Positions 15,203-27,384 of a DNA stretch of 64,000 nt are shown here, in pieces (the first letter of the stretch is position 1; every line of letters begins with the position of its first letter). The notes under the pieces were generated by a model. The model made no database searches. It was given only the letters and a program-made list of their open reading frames with translations, and was not told the origin of the DNA. This stretch comes from Agromyces luteolus. Its GTDB lineage: Bacteria > Actinomycetota > Actinomycetes > Actinomycetales > Microbacteriaceae. Both the position numbers and the translations under genes were made by a program. The stretch lies in assembly GCF_009729855.1 (NCBI RefSeq), contig NZ_WODA01000025.1, positions 248,001 through 312,000 of the forward strand, read 5' to 3'.

Positions 15203-16384
15203 CTAGCGGCCGGCCAGCCAGTCGTGGACGAGCATCGTCCAGCGCGGGGCGTCGTGGTTCCACAGCTTCGTGTGCCGCGCGCCCTCGAACACCTCGAACT
15301 GCACGAGGTCGGAACGCACCTCGGCGAGCCGTCGGGATCCGTCGATGGGGACGAATCCGTCGTCCTCGCTGTGCATCAGCAGGATCGGCACGTCCAGCTC
15401 GTCCGCTCGGGCGACCGCGTCGAGCGCCTCGAGGTCGATCGGAGCGGCCAAGCCGGTGAGCGTCCCCGCGATCGGGGCGCTGAGCACGCGCGCGACCGCG
15501 CCGCCGAGTTCGGCCGGCAGCCCGAGGGCCCGTCCCTGGAAGCGCAGGATGTCCGGCCAGTCGACCGCCGGGGATTCGAGGATGACGCCGACGAGGTGCT
15601 CGCGGACCTCGTCGGACCGCAGCACGGTCTGCAACGCGATGGATCCGCCCATCGACCAGCCCATGAGGACCACGCGCCGGGCGCCGCGTTCCACCGCGAA
15701 GCGGACCGCGGACACCACGTCCTCCCACTCCGTGCCGCCGAGGCCGTACCGGCGGTCCTCGCTCGCGGGCGCCTCGCCGTCGTTGCGGTACGACACGAGG
15801 AGCGACGACCATCCCGCCCGGGTCGCGGGCTCGACCGCGCGCAGGCCCTCGTGGCGCTTGGCGCCGCGGCCGTGCACGACGACGACCCAGTCCGTCGACA
15901 GCGCGCCCGTGGCATCCGTCGCCGGGACGAACCACGCCGGGGCGGGGCCGAGCGGGGTCGGGACGAGCACGTTCTCGTACCGCTCGGCGACCTCCCACGG
16001 ACCGAGGTGCACCCACCCGCTGATGCGACCGCGCGCGGCCCGGTCCAGGCGGCCGAACTCCACCGACTCGATGACGCGCCGGACCCGGTGCCCGTCGTCG
16101 TGCAGCACGTCGCCGACGCGCGCGTAGCCCGAGTCGTGCTCGAACCAGAGGCCGTACCGGCCGCGCATCCTCGCGTCCTCGGACCCCGACAGCACCACCT
16201 CGCCGGCCGCGAGGTCGACGCGGTCGATGCGGATGTCGTCCTCGCGATCCGGCTCGGGCGTCACGACGCGCCGTGCGAAGACGATCGCGGTCGCCGCGGT
16301 CGCCGCCGCGAACGCCGCACCCACGATGGCGACGCCGCCGAGGACCGCACCGATCGGTCCAACCGTGCGCTCGAGCCTCGACAT
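15203..16384 (-). CDS. Membrane-anchored alpha/beta hydrolase
   Basis: 393 residues. A single N-terminal membrane helix (about 10-40) is followed by an extracytoplasmic beta-rich stretch and an alpha/beta-hydrolase domain from about residue 155. The nucleophile elbow is GWSMGGS, the acid is in SEDDGFVP and the histidine in GARHTKLW, so the triad is complete. HGRGAKRHEGLR marks the oxyanion loop. Substrate cannot be told; homologs are annotated as prolyl oligopeptidase-like or esterase-like hydrolases. GGAGG precedes the ATG at 16384. It is divergent from the DUF3000 gene. Confidence 0.85.
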   Translation of the reverse strand: MSRLERTVGPIGAVLGGVAIVGAAFAAATAATAIVFARRVVTPEPDREDDIRIDRVDLAAGEVVLSGSEDARMRGRYGLWFEHDSGYARVGDVLHDDGHRVRRVIESVEFGRLDRAARGRISGWVHLGPWEVAERYENVLVPTPLGPAPAWFVPATDATGALSTDWVVVVHGRGAKRHEGLRAVEPATRAGWSSLLVSYRNDGEAPASEDRRYGLGGTEWEDVVSAVRFAVERGARRVVLMGWSMGGSIALQTVLRSDEVREHLVGVILESPAVDWPDILRFQGRALGLPAELGGAVARVLSAPIAGTLTGLAAPIDLEALDAVARADELDVPILLMHSEDDGFVPIDGSRRLAEVRSDLVQFEVFEGARHTKLWNHDAPRWTMLVHDWLAGR

Positions 16385-16474
16385 CCCGCCTCCAGTCTCC
16401 GTCGCCGCCGTCCGTGCGGACGCGGTACGGGCCGTCTCGCGGCGCGCCGCCACCCGGCCCCGTGATCGAGACTC

Positions 16475-16480
16475 TAGTCT
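16475..16480 (+). promoter_or_regulatory. -10 element of a probable leaderless promoter (DUF3000-rnd)
   Basis: TAGTCT ends exactly six bases before the GTG start at 16487 and there is no Shine-Dalgarno sequence between. Confidence 0.6.
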
Positions 16481-16486
16481 GCACAC

Positions 16487-17074
16487 GTGTCCGACTCGGC
16501 GACCACGCCTCCCCCTGAGTTCGCCGCAGCGCTGGAATCGCTGCGGTCCGCGACACCGCGAGCCGAACTGCGCGTGTCGGAGATCGCCGCGCCCTCCTCG
16601 CTGGCGCCGTGGGCGGTCGCGCTCGCGGCGGACCTGATCCCCGGGCGCCACGCGGAGGACTCGGACCTCGGAACCGGTCGCTTCGTGCTCCTCCACGATC
16701 CGTCCGAGCCCGAGTCGTGGGGCGGGCGCTTCCGGGTCGTCTGCTTCGCGCAGGCCCCGCTCGAGACCGACATCGGCGTCGATCCCTTCCTCGCCGACGT
16801 CGCCTGGTCGTGGCTCGTCGACGCGCTCGATGCCCACGGCGCGCGGTATGTCGCCGCCTCGGGCACCGTCACGAAGATCCTCTCGACGGGGTACGGAGAA
16901 CTCGCACGCCAGGGGGACGGCGCCGAGCTCGAGCTGCGCGCGTCGTGGACGCCGCTCGACGCCGCGATCGCGCCGCATGTGGAAGGGTGGAGTGAGTTGC
17001 TGTGCATGCTGGCCGGCCTGCCTCCGAGCTCGGAGGGGGTGACGGCCCTTCCACGGAGGAGGAGACGTGGCTGA
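16487..17074 (+). CDS. DUF3000 family protein
   Basis: 195-residue cytoplasmic protein of the actinobacterial DUF3000 family: PPEFAAALESLRSA near the start, GRFVLLHDPSEPESWGGRFR in the middle, and a C-terminal VEGWSELLCMLAGLPP. Function is unknown. It overlaps the RNase D gene by 8 bp, an arrangement kept across many actinobacteria, so it may act with it. The last residues (PRRRRRG) are basic. The start codon is GTG and probably leaderless. Confidence 0.88.
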   Translation: MSDSATTPPPEFAAALESLRSATPRAELRVSEIAAPSSLAPWAVALAADLIPGRHAEDSDLGTGRFVLLHDPSEPESWGGRFRVVCFAQAPLETDIGVDPFLADVAWSWLVDALDAHGARYVAASGTVTKILSTGYGELARQGDGAELELRASWTPLDAAIAPHVEGWSELLCMLAGLPPSSEGVTALPRRRRRG

Positions 17075-18263
17075 CGAGTTCCACGTGATCGACTCCCTCG
17101 AGGCCTACGACGACGCGGTCGAGGCCATCGCGGGGGGCGTGGGTCCGGTCGCCGTCGACGCCGAGCGGGCGAGCGGGTTCCGCTACTCGCAGCGCGCGTA
17201 CCTGATCCAGCTGTTCCGCCGCGACGCCGGCACGTTCCTGTTCGACCCCACGATGGTCGGCGACTTCGCGAGCCTCCAGCAGGCGATCCGCGACGAGGAG
17301 TGGGTGCTGCATGCGGCCAGCCAGGACCTGGCGTGCCTCCGCGAGGTCGGGCTCGACCCGTCCGGGATCTTCGACACCGAACTTGCGGCGCGGCTGCTCG
17401 GGATGCCGCGCGTCGGCCTGGCGTCGGTGGTCGAGGAGCTCCTCGGCATCCGCCTCGCCAAGGAGCACTCGGCAGCCGACTGGTCGACGCGACCGCTCCC
17501 CCAGTCGTGGCTCCGCTACGCCGCGCTCGACGTCGAGCTCCTCGTCGACGTCCGCGACCGGCTCGCCGAGCGCCTCGTCGACGCGGGCAAGGAGGAGATC
17601 GCGCGCCAGGAGTTCGACGCCACCGTCCATCGCGCCGCGAAGCCCCCGGCCGCCGAGCCGTGGCGCCGCCTGAGCGGCATCCACGCGCTGCGCTCGCCAC
17701 GCAATCTCGCGGTCGCGCGCGCGCTCTGGCACGCGCGCGACGACCTCGCCGCCGAGACGGATGTCGCGCCGGGACGCCTCGTGCCGGATGCCTCGATCCT
17801 CGCGGTCGCGAAGACCCTCCCCGAGTCCAAGCGAGCGCTCGCCGACCTCAAGGCCTTCAACGGTCGCGCGAGCCGTACCGAGATCGACCGATGGTGGGCC
17901 GCGATCGAGGACGCCCGCACCGCCGAACCGCCCGCCTCGCGCGTGCCGAGCGACGCGCCGCCGCCCCCGCGGGCCTGGGCGTCGCGGAACCCGGAGGCCG
18001 ATGCCCGGCTCCGACTGGCGAAGGCGGCCGTCGGCGACGTGGCCGAGGAGGTCGGCATGCCGGTCGAGAACCTCCTGACGCCCGACCACCTGCGGCGGCT
18101 GGCGTGGCATCCGCCCACCGACGCCACCCCGGAGGCGATCGGCGCGGCCCTCGAGGAGCTCGGCGCACGACCCTGGCAGGTTGCCGCTACCTCACAGATA
18201 ATCGCAACCGCGTTTGTGCAGGCCGCACAATCGCTCGAAGACGCCGCACACGACGCTTCGTAG
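17067..18263 (+). CDS. rnd: Ribonuclease D-like 3'-5' exonuclease with HRDC domains
   Basis: 398 residues. The DEDDy exonuclease domain occupies about residues 1-175: VAVDAERASG (Asp, Glu), ASQDLACL (Asp) and YAALDVELL (Tyr and Asp). One HRDC domain follows (about 205-290) and a second HRDC-like region is near the C-terminus. RNase D trims the 3' ends of tRNA precursors and other stable RNAs. GGAGGAGGAGAC precedes the GTG at 17067, inside the end of DUF3000. Confidence 0.92.
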   Translation: MADEFHVIDSLEAYDDAVEAIAGGVGPVAVDAERASGFRYSQRAYLIQLFRRDAGTFLFDPTMVGDFASLQQAIRDEEWVLHAASQDLACLREVGLDPSGIFDTELAARLLGMPRVGLASVVEELLGIRLAKEHSAADWSTRPLPQSWLRYAALDVELLVDVRDRLAERLVDAGKEEIARQEFDATVHRAAKPPAAEPWRRLSGIHALRSPRNLAVARALWHARDDLAAETDVAPGRLVPDASILAVAKTLPESKRALADLKAFNGRASRTEIDRWWAAIEDARTAEPPASRVPSDAPPPPRAWASRNPEADARLRLAKAAVGDVAEEVGMPVENLLTPDHLRRLAWHPPTDATPEAIGAALEELGARPWQVAATSQIIATAFVQAAQSLEDAAHDAS

Positions 18264-18341
18264 GAACCGGCAACCGATTCCGGCGGCCGCGGAGCGCGTT
18301 CCTAGGATCGGGTGATCCTCCATTCGAAAGGGAGCTGCAGC

Positions 18342-19550
18342 GTGGCTGAACGAGCTGACGTCGTGTTCGTCGACGGGGTCCGTACCCCCTTCGGCAAGGC
18401 CGGCGAAAAGGGCATGTACTGGAACACCCGGGCCGACGACCTGGTGGTGAAGGCGATCGTCGGGCTCCTCGAGCGCAACCCGAACGCGCCGAAGGACCAG
18501 ATCGACGACGTGGCCATCGCGGCCACCACCCAGACGGGCGACCAGGGACTCACGATCGGCCGGAGCGCCGCGATCCTCGCGGGCCTGCCGAAGTCCGTTC
18601 CCGGCTTCGCGATCGACCGCATGTGCGCCGGCGCGATGACCTCGGTCGCGATGCTCGCCGGCTCGATCGGCTACGGGCAGTACCGCCTCGCGATCGGCGG
18701 CGGCGTCGAGCACATGGGCCACCACCCGATGGGCTCGGGCGTCGACCCGAACCCCCGCTTCGTCGCCGAGAAGATGGTCTCGGAGGACGCGCTCGTCATG
18801 GGCGCCACCGCGGAGCGCATCCACGACCGCTTCCCGCACCTGACCAAGGAGCGGGCCGACCGGTACGCGATGGGCAGCCAGCAGCGGACCGCGGCGGCCT
18901 ACGAGGCGGGCAGGATCCAGCAGGACCTCGTTCCCGTCGCCATCCGCACCGGTGAGGGCTGGGGCCTGGCCACGCGCGACGAGGTCATGCGTCCCGAGAC
19001 CACCCTCGAGGGGCTCGCGACCCTGAAGACCCCGTTCCGCCCCCACGGGCGCGTGACCGCCGGCAACGCGTCGGGCCTGAACGACGGCGCCACCGCCGCC
19101 CTCCTCGCAAGCGACGACGCCGCGAAGGAGTACGGCCTGAACGTCAAGATGAAGCTCGTGAGCTACGCCTTCGCGGGCGTCGACCCGGCCATCATGGGCA
19201 TCGGCCCGGTGCCGGCGACCGAGAAGGCGCTGCGCATCGCGGGCCTGACGATGGACGACATCGGCATCCTCGAGGTCAACGAGGCGTTCGCCGTGCAGGT
19301 GCTCTCGCTCCTCGACCACTACGGCATCGACGACGACGACCCGCGGGTCAATCCCTGGGGCGGGGCGATCGCCGTCGGCCACCCGCTCGCCTCCTCGGGC
19401 GTGCGCCTGATGAACCAGCTCGCCAGCCAGTTCGCCGAGCGCCCCGACGTGCGCTACGGCATCACGACCATGTGCGTCGGCCTCGGCCAGGGCGGAACGA
19501 TGGTCTGGGAGAACCCGAACTACTCGCGCAAGGCCGCGAAGAAGGCCTGA
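18342..19550 (+). CDS. fadA: Acetyl-CoA C-acyltransferase (3-ketoacyl-CoA thiolase)
   Basis: 402-residue thiolase, the last step of fatty-acid beta-oxidation. The acyl-accepting Cys95 is in DRMCAGAMTSV, with NEAFA, GGAIAVGHPLASSG (His) and TMCVGLGQGG (second Cys) all present. The GTG at 18342 has AGGGAG upstream; an earlier in-frame Met would add ten unlike residues. It is followed 11 bp later by the fadB-like gene, forming a two-gene operon closed by a strong terminator. Confidence 0.95.
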   Translation: MAERADVVFVDGVRTPFGKAGEKGMYWNTRADDLVVKAIVGLLERNPNAPKDQIDDVAIAATTQTGDQGLTIGRSAAILAGLPKSVPGFAIDRMCAGAMTSVAMLAGSIGYGQYRLAIGGGVEHMGHHPMGSGVDPNPRFVAEKMVSEDALVMGATAERIHDRFPHLTKERADRYAMGSQQRTAAAYEAGRIQQDLVPVAIRTGEGWGLATRDEVMRPETTLEGLATLKTPFRPHGRVTAGNASGLNDGATAALLASDDAAKEYGLNVKMKLVSYAFAGVDPAIMGIGPVPATEKALRIAGLTMDDIGILEVNEAFAVQVLSLLDHYGIDDDDPRVNPWGGAIAVGHPLASSGVRLMNQLASQFAERPDVRYGITTMCVGLGQGGTMVWENPNYSRKAAKKA

Positions 19551-19561
19551 GGACGACGACG

Positions 19562-21700
19562 ATGACCGACTACACGCAGATCGACTTCACCGAGCTCGCG
19601 GGCATGTTCGACGACGAGGTCGTCACGCACTCGTACGTGCGCGACATCCCCCTCTCGGAGGGGCGCACCCTGGCGCTCGTCACGCTGGACAACGGGCGCG
19701 ACCACACGCGCCCGAACACGCTCGGCCCGAACACCCTGCTCGAGTACGCCGCGGCGCTCGACGGACTGACCGCCCGGGCCGCCGCCGGCGAGATCCACGC
19801 CGTCGCGGTGACGGGGAAGCCCTTCATCCTCGCCGCGGGCGCGGACCTCTCGAAGGTCTCGCAGCTGCCGAACCGCGAGGCCGGCCTGCGGATCGCACAG
19901 CTCGGTCACCACGCGCTCGGCAAGCTCGCGACCGTGGGCGTGCCCTCGTTCGCCTTCGTCAACGGGCTCGCGCTCGGCGGCGGCGTCGAGATCGGACTGC
20001 ACGCCGACTACCGCACGGTCGACGCCTCGCTGCCCGCCCTCGCGCTGCCCGAGGTCTTCCTCGGCATGATCCCCGGCTGGGGCGGCGCGACCCTGCTGCC
20101 CAACCTCATCGGCATCGAGAACGCGCTGAAGATCGTCGTCGAGAACCCGCTCAAGCAGAACCGGACCATCAAGGCCCCCGAGGTGCTCGAGCTCGGCATC
20201 GCCGACGTGATGTTCCCCTCGGTGAACTACCTCGAGGACTCGATCCGCTGGGCCGACGACGTCATCTCGGGCCGCGTGAAGGTCAAGCGACCCAACGAGC
20301 CCGGCAAGCTCGAGCGCATGGTCAAGTGGGACGCGGCGATCGCCATCGCGAAGAAGATGCTGCAGAGCCGCATCGGCACCGTGCCGAAGTCGCCGTACGC
20401 CGCGCTCGAGCTGCTCAAGGCCGCGAAGTCCGGCACGCGCGAGGAGGGCTTCGCCCGCGAGGACGAGATGCTCGCAGACCTCGTCTCGGGCGACCAGTTC
20501 CACGCGTCGATGTACGCCTTCAACCTCGTGCAGAAGCGGGCCAAGCGCCCGGCCGGGGCTCCCGACAAGGCGCTCGCGAAGCCCGTCACCAAGGTCGGCG
20601 TCCTCGGCGCCGGGTACATGGCGAGCCAGTTCGCACTGCTCTTCCTCCGCCGTCTCCAGGTGCCGGTGATCATCACCGACCTCGACCAGGAACGCGTCGA
20701 CAAGGGCGTGGCCTACATCACCGGCGAGATCGACGCCCTGCTCGGCAAGGGGCGCATCTCCCCCGACGAGGCGAACCGCCTGAAGGCCCTCGTGCACGGC
20801 ACGACCGACAAGTCGGAGTTCGCGGACTGCGACTGGGTGATCGAGGCCGTCTTCGAGGAGCTCACGATCAAGCAGGACGTGTTCGCCGAGATCGAGAAGG
20901 TCGTCTCCCCCGAGGCCGTGCTCGCCACGAACACCTCGTCGCTGTCGGTCGAGGAGATCGGCGCGAAGCTCGAGCACCCCGAGCGGGTCGTCGGCTTCCA
21001 CTTCTTCACGCCCGTGGCGGTCATGCCCCTCATCGAGGTCGTGAAGACGACGAAGACGGATGACGCGACGCTCTCGACCGCGATGGTCACCGCCGCGAAG
21101 CTCAAGAAGAACGCCGTCATCACGGCGGACACCCCGGGCTTCGTCGTCAACCGCCTCCTCGCCGTGCTCCTCGGCGAGGCGATGCGCGCGGTCGACGAGG
21201 GGACGTCCTTCGAGACGGTCGACCAGGCCATGGCGCCGCTCGGCCTCCCGATGGCGCCGTCGGCGCTGCTCGACCTGGTCGGCCTCAAGGTGGGCGCGCA
21301 CGTGCTCGACACCCATCACGCGGCGTTCCCCGACCGGTTCTACCGTTCGGAGAACCTGCACGCGCTCGCCGAGTACGGCACGCTGCTCGACAAGGACGAC
21401 AAGGGCAAGGTCAAGGGCTTCGACAAGGGCGCCCTGAAGATCGTGGCCGGCGGCACGAACCCGTCGAGCCCCGAGGAGATCCTCACCCGCCTGCAGGACG
21501 GCCTCGCGCGCGAGACGAAGCTCATGCTCGACGGCGAGGTCGTCGCGGCGGCCGAGGACATCGACCTCTGCATGGTCCTCGGCGCCGGCTTCCCGTTCCA
21601 GATGGGCGGCCTGACGCCCTACCTCGACCGGGTCGGCGCCTCGGAGCGCGTGTTCGGAGACACGTTCCACCACCCGCCGATCCGGGGTGTCGAGTCCTGA
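19562..21700 (+). CDS. fadB: Multifunctional beta-oxidation protein (enoyl-CoA hydratase/3-hydroxyacyl-CoA dehydrogenase)
   Basis: 712 residues. The N-terminal crotonase domain (about 15-300) shows the oxyanion hole segments AAGADLS and FVNGLALGGGVEIGL. The 3-hydroxyacyl-CoA dehydrogenase domain starts with the NAD-binding GVLGAGYMASQFALLF near 345 and contains ATNTSSLSV, the catalytic His in GFHFFTPV, and TPGFVVNR. It converts enoyl-CoA to 3-ketoacyl-CoA for the thiolase encoded upstream. GAGGAC precedes the ATG. Confidence 0.95.
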   Translation: MTDYTQIDFTELAGMFDDEVVTHSYVRDIPLSEGRTLALVTLDNGRDHTRPNTLGPNTLLEYAAALDGLTARAAAGEIHAVAVTGKPFILAAGADLSKVSQLPNREAGLRIAQLGHHALGKLATVGVPSFAFVNGLALGGGVEIGLHADYRTVDASLPALALPEVFLGMIPGWGGATLLPNLIGIENALKIVVENPLKQNRTIKAPEVLELGIADVMFPSVNYLEDSIRWADDVISGRVKVKRPNEPGKLERMVKWDAAIAIAKKMLQSRIGTVPKSPYAALELLKAAKSGTREEGFAREDEMLADLVSGDQFHASMYAFNLVQKRAKRPAGAPDKALAKPVTKVGVLGAGYMASQFALLFLRRLQVPVIITDLDQERVDKGVAYITGEIDALLGKGRISPDEANRLKALVHGTTDKSEFADCDWVIEAVFEELTIKQDVFAEIEKVVSPEAVLATNTSSLSVEEIGAKLEHPERVVGFHFFTPVAVMPLIEVVKTTKTDDATLSTAMVTAAKLKKNAVITADTPGFVVNRLLAVLLGEAMRAVDEGTSFETVDQAMAPLGLPMAPSALLDLVGLKVGAHVLDTHHAAFPDRFYRSENLHALAEYGTLLDKDDKGKVKGFDKGALKIVAGGTNPSSPEEILTRLQDGLARETKLMLDGEVVAAAEDIDLCMVLGAGFPFQMGGLTPYLDRVGASERVFGDTFHHPPIRGVES

Positions 21701-21717
21701 CCCCCGCCTGATCCGCA

Positions 21718-21750
21718 GAACGGCCCCCGACGCGATGTCGGGGGCCGTTC
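21718..21750 (+). terminator. Terminator of the fadA-fadB operon
   Basis: A perfect 14-bp G+C-rich stem around GCGAT, 17 bp past the fadB stop. The -10 element of the next gene begins two bases after it. Confidence 0.8.
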
Positions 21751-21751
21751 G

Positions 21752-21757
21752 TATGCT
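21752..21757 (+). promoter_or_regulatory. -10 element of a probable leaderless promoter (DHFR-like gene)
   Basis: TATGCT lies seven bases before the GTG at 21765. Its -35 region would fall inside the preceding terminator stem. Confidence 0.6.
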
Positions 21758-21764
21758 CGGGGTC

Positions 21765-22295
21765 GTGACGCGCATCCAGTACTACGTGGCCGCCACCCTC
21801 GACGGGTTCATCGCCGACGAACACGACGGGCTCGAGTGGCTCCTCCAGTTCGGCATGGCCGACTTCAGCGACCACTACGAGCGCTTCTTCGCCTCGGTCG
21901 GGGCGCTCGTGCTCGGTGCGACCACCTTCGAGTGGGTGCTCCGCGAGGGCGGTGGCTGGCCGTACGGCGAGATGCCCACCTGGGTGCTCACGCACCGAAC
22001 TCTCGAGGCGCCCGAGGGGGCCGACATCCGCTTCGCCCAGGGCGACGTCGGGGCGATTGCGGATGCCGCGACCGCGGCCGCAGGCGGACGGAACGTGTGG
22101 GTCGTCGGCGGCGGACCCGTCGCCGCGCAGTTCCTCGCGGCCGGACGACTCGACGAGCTGCACGTGACCTACATGCCGGTCGCGCTCGGGCGCGGACGAC
22201 CGCTGCTGCCGGTCTCCGAGGTCACGCCCGTGCTCACGTTGACCGGTGTCACCCGGCTCGGCGACGCGGTCGAGCACGTCTACCGAATCGGCTGA
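21765..22295 (+). CDS. Dihydrofolate reductase-fold (RibD C-terminal-like) protein
   Basis: 176 residues of the RibD_C/DHFR-like superfamily: TRIQYYVAATLDGFIAD at the start, GATTFEW, and the NADPH-site strand NVWVVGGGPVAAQFL. Such small family members are widespread in soil actinobacteria, often duplicated, and their substrates are mostly unknown; true folate or riboflavin function should not be assumed. The GTG at 21765 is favoured over an ATG at 21753 because the family starts here and the ATG overlaps the -10 hexamer. Confidence 0.85.
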   Translation: MTRIQYYVAATLDGFIADEHDGLEWLLQFGMADFSDHYERFFASVGALVLGATTFEWVLREGGGWPYGEMPTWVLTHRTLEAPEGADIRFAQGDVGAIADAATAAAGGRNVWVVGGGPVAAQFLAAGRLDELHVTYMPVALGRGRPLLPVSEVTPVLTLTGVTRLGDAVEHVYRIG

Positions 22296-22327
22296 CCGCG
22301 GAGCGACCGCGCTGCCGCCAGGCCCGC

Positions 22328-22342
22328 GGCCGAAGGTCGGCC
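22328..22342. terminator. Weak hairpin between convergent DHFR-like gene and dxs
   Basis: GGCCG-AAGGT-CGGCC, a 5-bp stem in the 53-bp gap between two convergent stops. Confidence 0.35.
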
Positions 22343-22348
22343 CCGAGC

Positions 22349-24292
22349 TCAGACTCTGGGCTGCGCGCCCGTGTCCGTCGGCACGTCGATGCCCGCGTTG
22401 CGCGCGTGCGGGAGCTTGCTCCCGAGGACCATCCCGGTCACGTCGCGGGCGATGTGCTGCGGGGTCAGGCCGACCCGCTCGAGGATGTCGGCGCGCGAGC
22501 CGTGGTCCAGGAACTCGTCGGGCAGGCCGACCTCCGTGACGGCCGTGTCGACGCCGGCCTCGCGCAGGTCCTGGCGGATGCGGGTGCCGATGCCGCCGAC
22601 CCGGATCCCGTCCTCGATGCTCACCACGATGCGGTACTCCCCCGCGAGCGAGACGACGCTCTCGGGCACGGGCACGACCCACCGCGGGTCGACGACCGTC
22701 GCACCGATCCCCTGCGCCTCCAGCTTGCTCGCGACCTCGAGGCCGATCCCGGCCATCGGGCCGACGGTCACGATGAGCACGTCGCGACGATCCGACTCGG
22801 CGAGGACGTCGACGCCGTCGTAGGTGCGGCGGACGGCGTCGTACTCGGTGCCGACCGTGCCCTTCGGGAACCGCAGGACGGTCGGCGCATCGCCGATCCG
22901 CACGGCCTCGGCGAGTTCCTCGGCCAGCCGCACCGAGTCGCGCGGCGCGGCGAGGCGGATGCCGGGGACGACCTGCAGGATCGAGAGGTCCCAGACGCCG
23001 TGGTGGCTGGGCCCGTCCGGCCCGGTGACGCCGGCCCGGTCGAGCACGAACGTCACTCCGGCCCGGTGCAGCGCGACGTCCATCAGGACCTGGTCGAACG
23101 CGCGGTTGATGAAGGTCGCGTACACGGCGACGACCGGGTGCAGGCCGCCGAAGGCGAGGCCCGCCGCGGAGGTGACCGCGTGCTGCTCGGCGATGCCGAC
23201 GTCGAACACCCGGCCGGGGAAGCGCTCGGCCATGCGGTGCAGGCCCGTCGGGCGGAGCATCGCCGCGGTGATGCCCACGAGACGCTCGTCGCGCTCGGCG
23301 AGCGTGACGAGCTCGTCGGCGAACACGCTCGTCCACGACGGCGCCGAGGCCGTCTCGAGCGACTCGCCCGTCTCGGGGTCGATCTGGCCGACCGCGTGGA
23401 ACTGGTCGGCGGCGTCGCGTCGAGCCGGCTCGTACCCGCGCCCCTTCTCGGTGATGGTGTGGACGATCACGGGCGCCCCGTAGTCCTTGGCCTGGCGCAG
23501 CGCCTCCTCGAGGGCGCGCTCGTCGTGGCCGTCGATCGGGCCGATGTACTTGATGTCGAGGTTCGAGTACAGCGCCTCGTTGCCGCTGACCCGGCTGAGG
23601 AACCCGTGCAGGCCGCCGCGGACGCCGCGATAGATCGCCTGGCCCGGGGAGCCGAGTCGGTCGAAGGCGCTCCGGCTCTTCAGGTGCAGCGATCGGTAGG
23701 ACTGCTTGGTCCGCACCGAGTTCAGGAAACGCGCCATCCCGCCGATCGTCGGCGCGTAGGAGCGCCCGTTGTCGTTGACCACGACGACGAGGTTGCGGGT
23801 GTTGTCGTCGGAGATGTTGTTCAGCGCCTCCCACGTCATGCCACCCGTGAGGGCGCCGTCGCCGACGACGGCGACGACGTGGCGGTCGCCCTGGCCGGTC
23901 ATCTCGAAGGCCTTCGAGATGCCGTCGGCCCACGACAGGGAACTGGAGGCATGCGAGCTCTCGACCACGTCGTGCTCCGACTCGGAGCGCTGCGGGTACC
24001 CGGCGAGGCCGCCGGTCTGCCGAAGGGTCGAGAAGTCCTTGCGTCCGGTGAGGAGCTTGTGCACGTACGACTGGTGACCGGTGTCGAAGATGATCGGGTC
24101 GCGGGGCGACTGGAACACGCGGTGGATCGCGAGCGTGAGCTCGACGACGCCGAGGTTCGGACCGAGATGCCCACCCGTCTTCGAGACGTCGGCGACGAGC
24201 ACCTCGCGGATCTCGCGGGCGAGCTCCTCCACCTGGTCGTAGGACAGCGCATCGAGGTCGCGCGGTCCGCGGATCGTGTCGAGCAGCCTCAT
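22349..24292 (-). CDS. dxs: 1-deoxy-D-xylulose-5-phosphate synthase
   Basis: 647-residue thiamine-diphosphate enzyme, first step of the MEP isoprenoid pathway. The ThDP/Mg motif GDGALTGGMTWEALNN is near residue 155, preceded by DTGHQSYVHKLLTGR, and the transketolase-like catalytic Glu lies in the DVGIAEQHAV segment near 370. The C-terminal domain contains VSIEDGIRVGGIG. GGAGG precedes the ATG. It is separated from acnA, upstream on the same strand, by a terminator-like hairpin. Confidence 0.96.
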   Translation of the reverse strand: MRLLDTIRGPRDLDALSYDQVEELAREIREVLVADVSKTGGHLGPNLGVVELTLAIHRVFQSPRDPIIFDTGHQSYVHKLLTGRKDFSTLRQTGGLAGYPQRSESEHDVVESSHASSSLSWADGISKAFEMTGQGDRHVVAVVGDGALTGGMTWEALNNISDDNTRNLVVVVNDNGRSYAPTIGGMARFLNSVRTKQSYRSLHLKSRSAFDRLGSPGQAIYRGVRGGLHGFLSRVSGNEALYSNLDIKYIGPIDGHDERALEEALRQAKDYGAPVIVHTITEKGRGYEPARRDAADQFHAVGQIDPETGESLETASAPSWTSVFADELVTLAERDERLVGITAAMLRPTGLHRMAERFPGRVFDVGIAEQHAVTSAAGLAFGGLHPVVAVYATFINRAFDQVLMDVALHRAGVTFVLDRAGVTGPDGPSHHGVWDLSILQVVPGIRLAAPRDSVRLAEELAEAVRIGDAPTVLRFPKGTVGTEYDAVRRTYDGVDVLAESDRRDVLIVTVGPMAGIGLEVASKLEAQGIGATVVDPRWVVPVPESVVSLAGEYRIVVSIEDGIRVGGIGTRIRQDLREAGVDTAVTEVGLPDEFLDHGSRADILERVGLTPQHIARDVTGMVLGSKLPHARNAGIDVPTDTGAQPRV

Positions 24293-24378
24293 CCGTCGTG
24301 CCTCCGGGTGCGAGGGGCGCCGTGCGCCCGGGTTTCGTTCGAGTGTACGCCGGGCGACCTGAGAGCCCGGGCAGAGAT

Positions 24379-24410
24379 CGGGGGCGGCGAGCCGAAGCCC
24401 GTCGCCCCCG
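24379..24410 (-). terminator. Hairpin after acnA
   Basis: An 8-bp stem CGGGGGCG/CGCCCCCG encloses a 16-nt loop, 14 bp past the acnA stop. Confidence 0.5.
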
Positions 24411-24423
24411 TCGCGCGCCGTCG

Positions 24424-27252
<2,829 letters not shown>

Positions 27253-27332
27253 GATGTCCTCTCCTTCGCGGATGCCGCGGACGCGGCCCTTCCGGCGTCA
27301 CCCGCCGAGGTTCGCCGGGGCCCGCCCCAGCA

Positions 27333-27338
27333 AGGCTA
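27333..27338 (-). promoter_or_regulatory. Candidate -10 element of acnA
   Basis: TAGCCT on the minus strand, predicted start near 27326, leader about 75 nt. No good -35 is visible. Confidence 0.4.
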
Positions 27339-27384
27339 GCCCAACCGCGTCACCGGCCGACAGGCCGCCGGCCGCACCCGTGAT

